From NCBI GenBank assembly GCA_903872875.1, contig CAIQMJ010001245.1:1-7746 (forward strand): a stretch of DNA of 7,746 nt, read 5' to 3'. How positions within the stretch are numbered: position 1 is the stretch's first letter; every line of letters begins with the position of its first letter. Source of the stretch: an uncultured Variovorax sp. (GTDB taxonomy: Bacteria > Pseudomonadota > Gammaproteobacteria > Burkholderiales > Burkholderiaceae_C). Under the pieces are notes generated by a model. That model was not told where the DNA came from, made no database searches, and worked only from the letters and a program-made list of their open reading frames with translations. The translations under genes and the position numbers were made by a program. Positions 1 to 6,614 of this stretch are shown one piece after another.

Positions 1-424
1 CCATCGGTCCGAAATCGGCGAGGTGGTCGGCCGAATAGTTGATGCCGCCGATGAAGCCGCGCACGCCATCGATCACCACGATCTTGCGATGCATGCGGCG
101 GAACATGTTGAGTCGTTGTCCGAAGATGCGCTCGCCCGGATCGAACACACGCACCTTCACGCCGGCCGACGTCAGCTCCCCTATGAACGCGGGCGACAGG
201 TCCGGCGAGCCGAAGCCGTCGATCATCAGGTCGACCTTCACGCCCCGCAGGGCGGCCTCACGCATCGCCTGCTGGAGTCCGCGGCCGACCTTGTCGTCGA
301 ACAGGATGAAGGTCTCGATGATCACTTCGCGCTCGGCCTCGCGGATGGCCTCGAACACGCGCGGGAAGAACGCCTCGCCGTTCTCCAGCAGCTCGATGCT
401 GTTGCCGCCGATCCAGCGGTTCAC
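1..424 (-). CDS. clsB: Cardiolipin synthase ClsB (phospholipase D-like), 5' part
   Basis: This is the N-terminal 141 residues of a phospholipase D superfamily cardiolipin synthase; the gene continues past the left edge. ClsB-type enzymes transfer a phosphatidyl group to make cardiolipin at the inner membrane. The reading frame is open from the GTG at 424-422 to base 1. An early segment reads ELLENGEAFFPRVFEAI, followed by ETFILFDDKVG, typical of the ClsB N-terminus. A first HKD motif (H112, K114, D119 in HRKIVVIDG) is followed by GGINYSADHLADFGP, also typical. The second HKD motif would lie outside the window. The GTG start overlaps the TGA of the upstream EEP gene (GTGA, 4-base overlap), which implies translational coupling. 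I know E. coli ybhP-clsB(ybhO) as the same gene order. The start is chosen from this overlap and from the family N-terminus; no other start fits as well. The apparent frameshift in the upstream gene could reduce coupled translation. Confidence 0.9.
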   Translation of the reverse strand, partial: MNRWIGGNSIELLENGEAFFPRVFEAIREAEREVIIETFILFDDKVGRGLQQAMREAALRGVKVDLMIDGFGSPDLSPAFIGELTSAGVKVRVFDPGERIFGQRLNMFRRMHRKIVVIDGVRGFIGGINYSADHLADFGPM

Positions 425-1232
425 AGCGCGATCTCCGCCACCAGCGGCGCGTGGTCCGACAGATGCGACCAGGGCTTGCGCGGCAGCACCACCGGCGAAT
501 GAACGCCGGCGTTGCGTACGTAGATGCGGTCGAGCGGCAGCAGCGGGAAGCGCGAAGGAAAGGTCTTTGCCGCACTGCCGTTCGCCTGCACGAAGACCTC
601 GTGCAGCGAGGCGCCCTCGGCCAGGATGTCGTGCGCCCGGCCGCGCCAGTCGTTGAAGTCGCCCGCGACCACCAGCGGTGCATCGGACGGAACCTCGTCG
701 CGCACGATGTGGCAGAGCAGTTCAAGTTGCTGCTGCCGATGTGCTTCGGCCAGTCCCAGGTGCGCGCAAATCACATGCACGTCGCCGGCACGGCCCGGAA
801 TGCGCAGCGTGCAGTGCAACAGCCCGCGCTTTTCGGGGCCGGCGATCGAAACATCGTGATTGGTGAAGCTGACGATAGGGAACTTCGACAGCACGGCATT
901 CCCATGATGCCCCTTCGGATAGACCGCGTTACGGCCATAGGCGAATTGCGGCCAGATCGTATCGGCCAGGAACTCATAGTGCGGTGCCTCGGCCAGTTGC
1001 TGTGCTTGCGCGCGTGCCGGTCGTGCGTTCCCTGAACCTCCTGGAGGAATACGACATCGGCACCGACCGTGCGCACCGCATCGCGCAACTCGGGCAGGAT
1101 GAACTTGCGATTGAATGCGGTGAATCCCTTGTGGGTATTCACCGTCATGACTTTGAGGGACGTTGGCGCGACGGTCACGATGGGCCTGACAACAGATGGA
1201 CGGGGGAAAACTCTTTTTAGAGGGCCGGCCAC
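421..1232 (-). pseudogene. YbhP-like endonuclease/exonuclease/phosphatase family gene, split by a frameshift
   Basis: The gene encodes an EEP-superfamily hydrolase (Mg-dependent phosphodiesterase fold) of the YbhP type found next to clsB; its substrate is not known to me. It is read in two frames. From the GTG at 1232-1230, residues 1-81 include VNTHKGF and the metal-ligand segment VFLQEVQGTH, ending HSNWP near 990. The other frame then continues with EAPHYEFLADTIWPQF for 189 residues and contains GNAVLSKFPI, a histidine in ICAHLGL, GDFNDW, LDRIYV and the terminal SDHAPLV. Restoring one base in the TGGCCGAGG context (around 990-993) joins them into one protein of about 270 residues with all EEP motifs. 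Without correction, the first frame ends at 771 after 72 unrelated residues. The start is uncertain: the GTG at 1232 has a poor ribosome site, and an in-frame ATG at 1148 begins just before VNTHKGF. The gene overlaps clsB by 4 bases. A genuine mutation and a sequencing error cannot be told apart here. Confidence 0.82.
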
Positions 1233-1238
1233 GCCATC

Positions 1239-1289
1239 GCTGTAGGACGCTCCACCATCTTCGCCGCAGGTGCCGCCACGTCCTACAGC
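1239..1289. repeat. Perfect 11-bp inverted repeat in a divergent intergenic region
   Basis: The arm GCTGTAGGACG (1239-1249) is matched exactly by its reverse complement CGTCCTACAGC (1279-1289), separated by 29 bases. It lies in the 166-base gap between the divergent EEP gene and the small exported protein gene, just before the EEP start. It could form a large stem-loop in the EEP transcript leader, be a regulator site, or be a dispersed repeat with TGTAGGAC/GTCCTACA ends. No U-tract follows on either strand, so a terminator is unlikely. Confidence 0.5.
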
Positions 1290-1398
1290 AGCGGCTACCG
1301 CCGCCTGACATCCGCAATGCCCGAGGCTTCTACGGTGACTTTCAGAGGTCTCGAAAAGACGATGCCTCGTTTTTCAACACTCTTCCAAGGAGACAGAA

Positions 1399-1755
1399 AT
1401 GAAAAAGTGCATCCTCGCATCCGCCCTGTTCGCAGGTGTCCTGGCTGCAGGTGCTGCGGCGGCGCAGGCACCCGTCGTCACGCCACCCGTCGCCGGTGGT
1501 GTCCCGGCGTCGCGCGAAGCCGTGAAGGCCGAGGCCCGCATGCAGAACAAGAGCATGTCCAATACGAACACGCCCGCTGGCGAGGCCAGCACCATGCGCA
1601 ACAACCAGCCCAACATGGCGCCCACGCCAATCAGCGGCACCACCCGCGCAGAGGTACGGCAGGACGTCCTGAAGACCAAGCCGCAATTCGGACAGAAGGG
1701 CGAAAAGCCAGAGGTGCCGACCAACCCCGCGACGGCGACCGGCACGCCCAAGTGA
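1399..1755 (+). CDS. Small exported protein of unknown function (possibly DUF4148-like)
   Basis: This encodes 118 residues starting at an ATG with a strong Shine-Dalgarno sequence (AAGGAGA at 1387-1393, 5 bases upstream). Residues 1-24 form a clear Sec signal peptide: MKK, a hydrophobic stretch, then AAAAQA, with cleavage predicted after residue 24. The Cys at position 4 is not in a lipobox. The mature chain of about 94 residues is rich in Pro, Thr, Asn, Ala and Lys, without further membrane segments, and is probably a disordered periplasmic protein. Two related segments are visible, ASREAVKAEARMQNK (about 37-51) and TTRAEVRQDVLKTKP (about 81-95), each followed by a GE motif. These recall the short charged motif in small Burkholderiales exported proteins annotated as DUF4148, but this is from memory and weak. 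Function is unknown. It is transcribed away from the EEP/clsB unit and precedes the tetR gene, from which it is separated by a structured gap. Confidence 0.8.
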   Translation: MKKCILASALFAGVLAAGAAAAQAPVVTPPVAGGVPASREAVKAEARMQNKSMSNTNTPAGEASTMRNNQPNMAPTPISGTTRAEVRQDVLKTKPQFGQKGEKPEVPTNPATATGTPK

Positions 1756-1769
1756 TGCACTGAACGAAG

Positions 1770-1824
1770 GGAGGCACGCCTCCGCACGATGGATCGTGCT
1801 GGCGGCCGGAGGCAAGCCGCCAGC
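1770..1824. repeat. Cluster of three short hairpins between the exported-protein gene and tetR
   Basis: Three perfect inverted repeats are packed here: GGAGGC/GCCTCC (1770-1775 and 1778-1783), GCACGAT/ATCGTGC (1784-1790 and 1793-1799), and GCTGGCGGC/GCCGCCAGC (1798-1806 and 1816-1824). The last two overlap by two bases and could only partly coexist. They follow the stop codon at 1755 and may act as a 3' end or an RNA-stabilising structure. A T-run occurs only at 1835-1839, 11 bases after the third stem, so this is not a canonical intrinsic terminator. Confidence 0.5.
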
Positions 1825-1828
1825 AAAG

Positions 1829-1849
1829 CGGACATTTTTGTCCGATAAT
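1829..1849 (+). promoter_or_regulatory. Candidate TetR operator overlapping a -10-like element
   Basis: CGGACATTTTTGTCCG (1829-1844) is a perfect 6-bp inverted repeat around a TTTT spacer. Its size and symmetry suit a TetR-family dimer. Its last base overlaps GATAAT (1844-1849), a good -10 match. No convincing -35 is present about 17 bases upstream. The site lies 11 bases before the ATG of the adjacent tetR-family gene, which suggests autorepression. The operator assignment is inference from position and symmetry. Confidence 0.6.
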
Positions 1850-1855
1850 TTTGGG

Positions 1856-2428
1856 ATGCGCAAATCCCGAGCCGACGCGACCGCGCACCGTGAGGTCCTT
1901 CTCGCCGCCGCCGATGCCGTGTTCTCCGAACACGGAGTGACGGCACCACTCGACCTCGTGGTGGCGCATGCGGGTGTCGGCCGCGCCACGCTCTACCGCA
2001 ACTTTCCGCACCGCACTGCGCTGATGGAAGCATTGCTCGATCGCGCGCTCAGCGCGCTCGAAGCGCATGCCATGACGTTGACCGATCGCGAGGATGCGCT
2101 CTTCCTGTTGTTCGAGCGTTTCGGACAAAACATCGCGGGCTCCGCCCCGCTGGTCGATTTCTGGCGCGCCGTCGATCGTGCGGACCCGATCGTGCAGTCG
2201 GCTCGACGGCGCATCGCGACCATCTTCAAGCAACCTCTCCGGCGGGCCATCGGCACGGGCCTTTGCCGAGCCGACCTGCGAATCGCCGATGTCCTGTTGA
2301 TCTGCAACATGCTCGGCGCGTCGCTGCGCGGCGGCGGTGCTGCCGAACGTCGTGGGCTCGCACGTCGTGCCTTGCAATTGCTGCACGCCGGCATCGACCC
2401 GCGACCGGCACCCGACGCCTCGGGATAG
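1856..2428 (+). CDS. TetR/AcrR-family transcriptional regulator
   Basis: This is a 190-residue one-component repressor of usual TetR length. The N-terminal DNA-binding domain is plain: HREVLLAAADAVFSEHGV (helix 1), then a helix-turn-helix with LVVAHAGVGRATLYRNFPHR (about residues 34-53). The remaining sequence is the variable helical ligand and dimer domain, and nothing in it identifies the ligand. I chose the ATG at 1856 because TetR proteins usually start about 10 residues before helix 1. An in-frame GTG at 1796 would add 20 residues translated through the operator candidate and has no ribosome site. The ATG itself has almost no Shine-Dalgarno (TTGGG directly before it). If GATAAT at 1844-1849 is the -10, transcription would begin close to the ATG, so the mRNA may be leaderless. 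The dehydrogenase gene follows after 181 bases on the same strand, so it is a possible target but not a demonstrated one. Confidence 0.9.
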   Translation: MRKSRADATAHREVLLAAADAVFSEHGVTAPLDLVVAHAGVGRATLYRNFPHRTALMEALLDRALSALEAHAMTLTDREDALFLLFERFGQNIAGSAPLVDFWRAVDRADPIVQSARRRIATIFKQPLRRAIGTGLCRADLRIADVLLICNMLGASLRGGGAAERRGLARRALQLLHAGIDPRPAPDASG

Positions 2429-2609
2429 CCCGTTCCATCCTTTCCCATTTGTCGCCACGCGCCGAAGAACGCCAGCGCTCCTGCAGCCAGCCGCTTCTCC
2501 GCACCGACAACGGGTCGCGCAACGCAGTCCTGTGCTGTGCTTGTGCGGCCCTCGCACGATGTCCCGTTGCGGCGATGTCGCTTTTCAAGAAGATCGAAGG
2601 AGAACCTGT

Positions 2610-5036
2610 TTGTCGACTCAATCCAAAACCCGCCAGCGCAGCCCGGGATGGCTGCCGCCGCTGTTCGGGATCGTGCTGCTGCTGTGCGGCGCCGCACTGG
2701 CCGTCGGCGGCGCACGCCTCATGGGCCTCGGTGGCTCGTGGTACTACCTGCTCGCCGGCCTCGGCCTGCTGATCGCGGGCTTCCAATATGTTCGGCGCCG
2801 GCCTTCGGCGACCGCCTGGCTCGGCCTGGTCTTCATCGCCACCGTGATCTGGGCTCTTGCCGAAGTCGGCTTCGACTATTGGCAGTTGCTGCCACGCCTG
2901 GTGATGCTCGCGGTACTGACCATGATCGGCATGCTGCTTGCGCCTCGGCTGGGTTCGCTGGGCACGAAGCCGGCCTTCGGCTTGGCGGGCCTGTTCTTCA
3001 TCTGCCTGCTGGGCACGCTGGGTTTTGCCTTCGTGCCGCATGGCGTGACACGCCCGTCGGGGGCGGCCGCAGCCGCCGCTGCCGTGCCCGCTGCCGCGCC
3101 TGCCGCGTCGAACTGGACGCACTACGGCCGCACACCCAACGGCACGCGCTTCGCACCGGTGGACCAGATCACGCCGGCCAACGTGAAGGACCTGAAGGTC
3201 GCCTGGACATTCCGTACCGGACGCGATACCAAGGGCATGACGGAAGATCAGAACACGCCGATCCAGATCGGCAACACGGTCTACGCCTGCACGCCGCACA
3301 ACGTGATCTTCGCGCTCAATGCCGACACCGGTGAACAACGCTGGAAGTTCGATCCGCAGGCCAAGTCGCCGCTGTGGCAGCGCTGCCGCGGCGTCGGCTA
3401 TTTCGACGCGGGTCAGGCACCGGCGACCGGAACGTCGCCGGCCACCGCTACGGCCACTCCGGCCCCGGCACCTGCTGCTCCCGCCGCGCCTGCAGACGGT
3501 GCATGCGCCCAGCGCATCGTGATGACCACGATCGACAGCCGCCTGATGGAGCTCGACGCCCACACCGGCACGCCCTGCACCGACTTCGGCAACAACGGCA
3601 CCGTGGACCTGAAGGCCGGCATGGGCAAGGTCGATCCGGGCTATTACTTCCAGACCTCGGCCCCGACCGTTGCGCGCGATCTCGTGATCGTCGGCGGCTG
3701 GGTCTGGGACAACATGGCGCTGGGCGAGCCATCGGGCGTGGTGCGCGCCTTCAGCGCACGCACCGGCGCACTGGTCTGGGCCTGGGACATGGGCAACCCG
3801 GCGATCACGGCCGAGCCACCGGCCGGCGGGACCTACACGCGCGGCACGCCGAACGTCTGGTCGACGCCGTCGTTCGACGACAAGCTCGGCCTGGTCTACC
3901 TGCCCACCGGCAATGCCACGCCCGACTTCTGGGGCGGCAGCCGCAGCAAGGAGGCCGAGGAATACTCGGCCTCCGTCGTCGCGCTGGACATCCAGACCGG
4001 CCGCGAACGCTGGAAGTTCCAGACCACCCACCACGACGTGTGGGACTACGACGTGCCCTCCCAGCCCGCTCTGTACGACGTGCGCGACAAGAGCGGCAAC
4101 ACGGTGCCGGCGCTGGTGCAGACCACCAAGCGCGGCCAGATCTTCATGCTCGACCGCCGCGACGGCAAGCCGATCGCCGAGGTGCAGGAGAAGCCGGTGC
4201 CGCAGGGCGCGGCCAAGGGCGACTTCCTGTCGCCCACGCAGCCGTACTCGGTGGGCATGCCCAGCATCGGCGCCAACACGCTGACCGAAGCCGACATGTG
4301 GGGCACCACGCCCTTCGACCAGCTGCTGTGCCGCATCGCCTTCAAGGAAATGCGCTACGAAGGCGAATTCACGCCGCCCGGCACCACCAAGAGCCTGCAG
4401 TACCCCGGCTTCTACGGCGGCATGAACTGGGGCAGTTCGTCGATCGACGAACGCAACGGCACGCTCATCGTCAACGACATGCGCATCCCGCAAGTCGTGC
4501 AGCTGATCCCGCGCGAAGAGACCGAGCGCCGCCTGGCCGCCAAGCGTGCCGGCGCGGACGGCCACGCTGGCCTGGCGCCGCAGACCGGCACGCCTTTCGG
4601 AGCCGACAAGAACATGTTCATGTCGGTGCTCGGCGTGCCTTGCCACAAGCCGCCGTATGGCGCGCTCACGGCCATCGACCTGAACACACGGCAGATCGTC
4701 TGGCAGGTGCCGATGGGCACGGTGCACGACAGCGGCCCGCTGGGCATCGCCACCGGCATGAACATGCCGGTCGGAATGCCGACGCTGGGCGGCCCGGTCA
4801 CCACGCAGGGCGGCCTGGTGTTCTACGCGGGCACGCAGGACTACTACCTGCGCGCGATCGACGCCGCCAATGGCGACGAACTCTGGAAAGCCCGTCTGCC
4901 GGTCGGCGCCCAGGCCACGCCGATGAGCTACATGTCGCCCGACAGCGGCCGGCAGTACGTGGTCATCTCGGTCGGCGGCGCGCGCGGATCGCCTGACCGC
5001 GGCGACTACATCATTGCCTACGCGCTGCCGAAGTAG
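2610..5036 (+). CDS. gcd: Membrane-bound PQQ-dependent dehydrogenase, glucose/quinate/shikimate family
   Basis: This 808-residue quinoprotein oxidises a sugar or polyol (glucose to gluconolactone in E. coli Gcd) in the periplasm and passes electrons to ubiquinone; its length matches Gcd (about 800). Five hydrophobic segments (about 14-34, 42-59, 67-86, 94-111, 122-141) form the membrane anchor, followed by an Ala-rich linker (151-167). The PQQ beta-propeller starts at NWTHYGRTPNGTRF. By eye against E. coli Gcd from memory, His230 (in ACTPHN) corresponds to His262, Asp479 (in HHDVWDYD) to Asp466 and Lys507 (in TTKRGQIFMLDRR) to Lys493. Other shared blocks are PVPQGAAKGDF, ADMWGTTPFDQLLCR and the C-terminal YVVISVGG...GDYIIAYALP. 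An Ala/Pro/Thr-rich insert lies at about 268-297. The TTG start has Shine-Dalgarno AAGGAG (2597-2602) 7 bases upstream; an in-frame ATG at 2560 lacks one. Glucose, quinate or another substrate cannot be settled here. No PQQ synthesis genes are in the window. Confidence 0.9.
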   Translation: MSTQSKTRQRSPGWLPPLFGIVLLLCGAALAVGGARLMGLGGSWYYLLAGLGLLIAGFQYVRRRPSATAWLGLVFIATVIWALAEVGFDYWQLLPRLVMLAVLTMIGMLLAPRLGSLGTKPAFGLAGLFFICLLGTLGFAFVPHGVTRPSGAAAAAAAVPAAAPAASNWTHYGRTPNGTRFAPVDQITPANVKDLKVAWTFRTGRDTKGMTEDQNTPIQIGNTVYACTPHNVIFALNADTGEQRWKFDPQAKSPLWQRCRGVGYFDAGQAPATGTSPATATATPAPAPAAPAAPADGACAQRIVMTTIDSRLMELDAHTGTPCTDFGNNGTVDLKAGMGKVDPGYYFQTSAPTVARDLVIVGGWVWDNMALGEPSGVVRAFSARTGALVWAWDMGNPAITAEPPAGGTYTRGTPNVWSTPSFDDKLGLVYLPTGNATPDFWGGSRSKEAEEYSASVVALDIQTGRERWKFQTTHHDVWDYDVPSQPALYDVRDKSGNTVPALVQTTKRGQIFMLDRRDGKPIAEVQEKPVPQGAAKGDFLSPTQPYSVGMPSIGANTLTEADMWGTTPFDQLLCRIAFKEMRYEGEFTPPGTTKSLQYPGFYGGMNWGSSSIDERNGTLIVNDMRIPQVVQLIPREETERRLAAKRAGADGHAGLAPQTGTPFGADKNMFMSVLGVPCHKPPYGALTAIDLNTRQIVWQVPMGTVHDSGPLGIATGMNMPVGMPTLGGPVTTQGGLVFYAGTQDYYLRAIDAANGDELWKARLPVGAQATPMSYMSPDSGRQYVVISVGGARGSPDRGDYIIAYALPK

Positions 5037-5055
5037 ACGCAGGCGACAGACGTTG

Positions 5056-5091
5056 AAAAGCCCGCTCCGGTTGCCCGGGACGGGCTTTTTT
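5056..5091 (+). terminator. Intrinsic terminator of the PQQ dehydrogenase gene
   Basis: AAAAGCCCG (5056-5064) pairs exactly with CGGGCTTTT (5081-5089), and the run of six T residues continues to 5091. An inner TCC/GGA pairing can lengthen the stem past a bulged C. It begins 20 bases after the dehydrogenase stop codon. The T-tract merges with the TTTTTCAT attachment core, so the right-hand bases of the terminator lie at the proposed element boundary. Confidence 0.88.
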
Positions 5092-5094
5092 CAT
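5087..5094. other. Candidate ICE attachment site (attL core TTTTTCAT)
   Basis: The octamer TTTTTCAT is the core I recall for Tn4371-family ICEs, which integrate at this sequence and leave it at both ends. It sits in the T-tract of the dehydrogenase terminator and 175 bases before the integrase start, the expected place for the int-proximal end. The other copy would be outside the window. The octamer is short, so the call rests on its combination with the integrase. Confidence 0.65.
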
Positions 5095-5269
5095 TTCAGG
5101 ATGCCTCCAGCACCGGACTTCGCTGGACTACGCCACAGCCAGATACAGCAGGTTTATCAAGGACTTAGGCGAGTTCAACATATGCCGGTGCTTTCCGAAA
5201 CTTGACCCGACTTCCCCTCTGTTGGCCCCTAGAAGGCTCCTGGGAACCGGGTCTCTCCGAGGAGTCATC

Positions 5270-6472
5270 ATGGCAAAGATCAAGCTCACCAAGTCCGCTG
5301 TCGATGCGGCACAACCCCAGGCGCAGGCCGTCGAACTCCGGGACACGTTGGTGCCCGGCTTCTTGTGCAAGATTACCCCATCGGGTCGCAAGGTGTTCAT
5401 GCTCCAGTACCGGACGAACGCCGGCGAGCGCCGCAAGCCCGCGCTCGGTCAGTACGGAGAGCTGACTGTCGAACAGGCCCGATCCTTGGCACAGGAGTGG
5501 CTGGCTCAGGTACGTCGGGGCGGTGATCCCGGCGCAGCCAAGGCCGAAGCGCGCAAAGCACCTACCGTCGAGGAGCTGTGCAAGAAGTTCATGGAGGATC
5601 ACTCCAAGAAGCGCAACAAGCCCAGCACCCAGGTCGGCTATCAGCGCGTCATCGACCGCTGCATCATCCCGCTGCTGGGCCGCAAGAAGGTCCAGGACGT
5701 GAAGCGCCCCGACATTGCCGGGCTGATGGAAAAGTTTTCGTACAAGCCCACCGAGGCGAACACGGCGTTCAGCATCTTGCGCAAGATGTTCAATCTGGCC
5801 GAGGTGTGGGGCTACCGGCCCGATGGCAGCAACCCCTGCCGGCATATCCAGTTGTTTCCGGCTGGCAAGTCCACCCATCTCATCAGCGACGAGGACATGG
5901 GCAAGCTGTTCCGACAGCTTGACAAGATCGAGGCCGAAGGGCTGGAGAACTACGTGGTCCCGTTGGCGATCCGCCTGCAGTTCGAGTTCGCTGGCCGCCG
6001 TGGCGAAATCGTCTCGCTCGAATGGGAATGGGTCGATCTGGAGAACCGGCGGGTCGTCTGGCCTGACAGCAAGACCGGCGGCATGTCCAAGCCCATGAGC
6101 GAGGAAGCCTACCGGCTGCTTTCGACAGCGCCGCACAAGGAAGGCGCTCGCTATGTGCTACCGTCGCCGCGCCATCCGGGACAACACCTGACCACAGGCG
6201 AGTATTACGGCGGCTGGAGCCGTGCACTCAAAGCTGCGGGGGCAACGCACGTGGGGACGCACGGCATTCGACACCGCTCGGCGACCGACATTGCGAACTC
6301 GGGCATTCCGGTCAAGGTCGGCATGGCACTCACGGCGCACAAGACCGTGGTGATGTTCATGCGCTATGTCCACACCGAGGACAAGCCGGTCCGGGAGGCC
6401 GCCGAACTGGTGGCGAGTCGGCGCAAGGCGATCACCGGCGCCAAGCAGCAGCCTGCCGAAGCGACGGCATGA
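5270..6472 (+). CDS. int: Tyrosine recombinase / site-specific integrase (Tn4371-like ICE)
   Basis: This encodes 400 residues, and the enzyme would integrate and excise the element by recombination at the att core. The ATG at 5270 is preceded by GAGGAG (5259-5264), 5 bases away; a longer in-frame start at 5222 lacks support. Domains in order are an N-terminal arm-binding DUF4102-type domain (about 1-90, with LRDTLVPGFLCKITPSGRK), a core-binding SAM-like domain (about 98-190), and the catalytic domain (about 200-385). Catalytic residues are all present: Arg243 (AGRRGEI), Lys268 (DSKTGG), His331 and Arg334 (HGIRHRSATD), His357 (LTAHKT) and the nucleophile Tyr366 (MRYVH). From memory the sequence closely matches the conserved integrase of Tn4371-family ICEs in beta- and gamma-proteobacteria. 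It lies 175 bases from the TTTTTCAT core and converges with the helicase gene. It appears intact and functional. Confidence 0.93.
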   Translation: MAKIKLTKSAVDAAQPQAQAVELRDTLVPGFLCKITPSGRKVFMLQYRTNAGERRKPALGQYGELTVEQARSLAQEWLAQVRRGGDPGAAKAEARKAPTVEELCKKFMEDHSKKRNKPSTQVGYQRVIDRCIIPLLGRKKVQDVKRPDIAGLMEKFSYKPTEANTAFSILRKMFNLAEVWGYRPDGSNPCRHIQLFPAGKSTHLISDEDMGKLFRQLDKIEAEGLENYVVPLAIRLQFEFAGRRGEIVSLEWEWVDLENRRVVWPDSKTGGMSKPMSEEAYRLLSTAPHKEGARYVLPSPRHPGQHLTTGEYYGGWSRALKAAGATHVGTHGIRHRSATDIANSGIPVKVGMALTAHKTVVMFMRYVHTEDKPVREAAELVASRRKAITGAKQQPAEATA

Positions 6473-6563
6473 CCAGGCACCAGGGATTTGCGTCGTCCGC
6501 AGCGCCGTCGGCGCTGCTGGGCGATCCGGCTTCAATCCCTGCCTTACCATAGGCATCAGGATT

Positions 6564-6582
6564 TCCGAGACGCTGTCTCGGA
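6564..6582. other. Hairpin between convergent integrase and helicase genes
   Basis: TCCGAGAC (6564-6571) and GTCTCGGA (6575-6582) form a perfect 8-bp stem with a 3-base loop, in the 142-base gap between the two stop codons. It could help end transcription from both sides, but neither strand has a U-rich tail after it, so I do not call it an intrinsic terminator. I see no gene in the rest of the gap (6473-6614). Confidence 0.45.
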
Positions 6583-6614
6583 GTTCGAGCGACTTGCGAG
6601 CGGCCTGACGGCTG

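Noticed and set aside
451..1035. 194-codon plus-strand frame opposite the EEP gene
   Set aside because: The minus-strand reading carries all EEP motifs; this frame is an antisense shadow.
1345..1374. GAGG...CCTC imperfect hairpin followed by a T-run before the exported-protein gene
   Set aside because: The stem is only four base pairs plus a weak inner pairing, and it lies in the leader of a gene with a good ribosome site; not convincing as a terminator or attenuator.
2226..4727. Long 833-codon open frame on the minus strand across tetR and the dehydrogenase gene
   Set aside because: It is the antisense shadow of two well-supported genes in GC-rich DNA; its sequence is rich in His, Arg and Ala with no family motif.
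3374..4996. 540-codon plus-strand frame inside the dehydrogenase gene
   Set aside because: It lies wholly within the dehydrogenase gene in another frame, with Arg/His-rich content and no recognisable domain.
5202..5235. TTGACC as a -35 element for the integrase promoter
   Set aside because: No acceptable -10 is found at 16-18 bases; the nearest candidate is 22 bases away.
5087..5269. A tRNA gene as the integration target
   Set aside because: Many ICEs use tRNA genes, but I found no cloverleaf or tRNA-like 3' end near the integrase; the site is a terminator instead.
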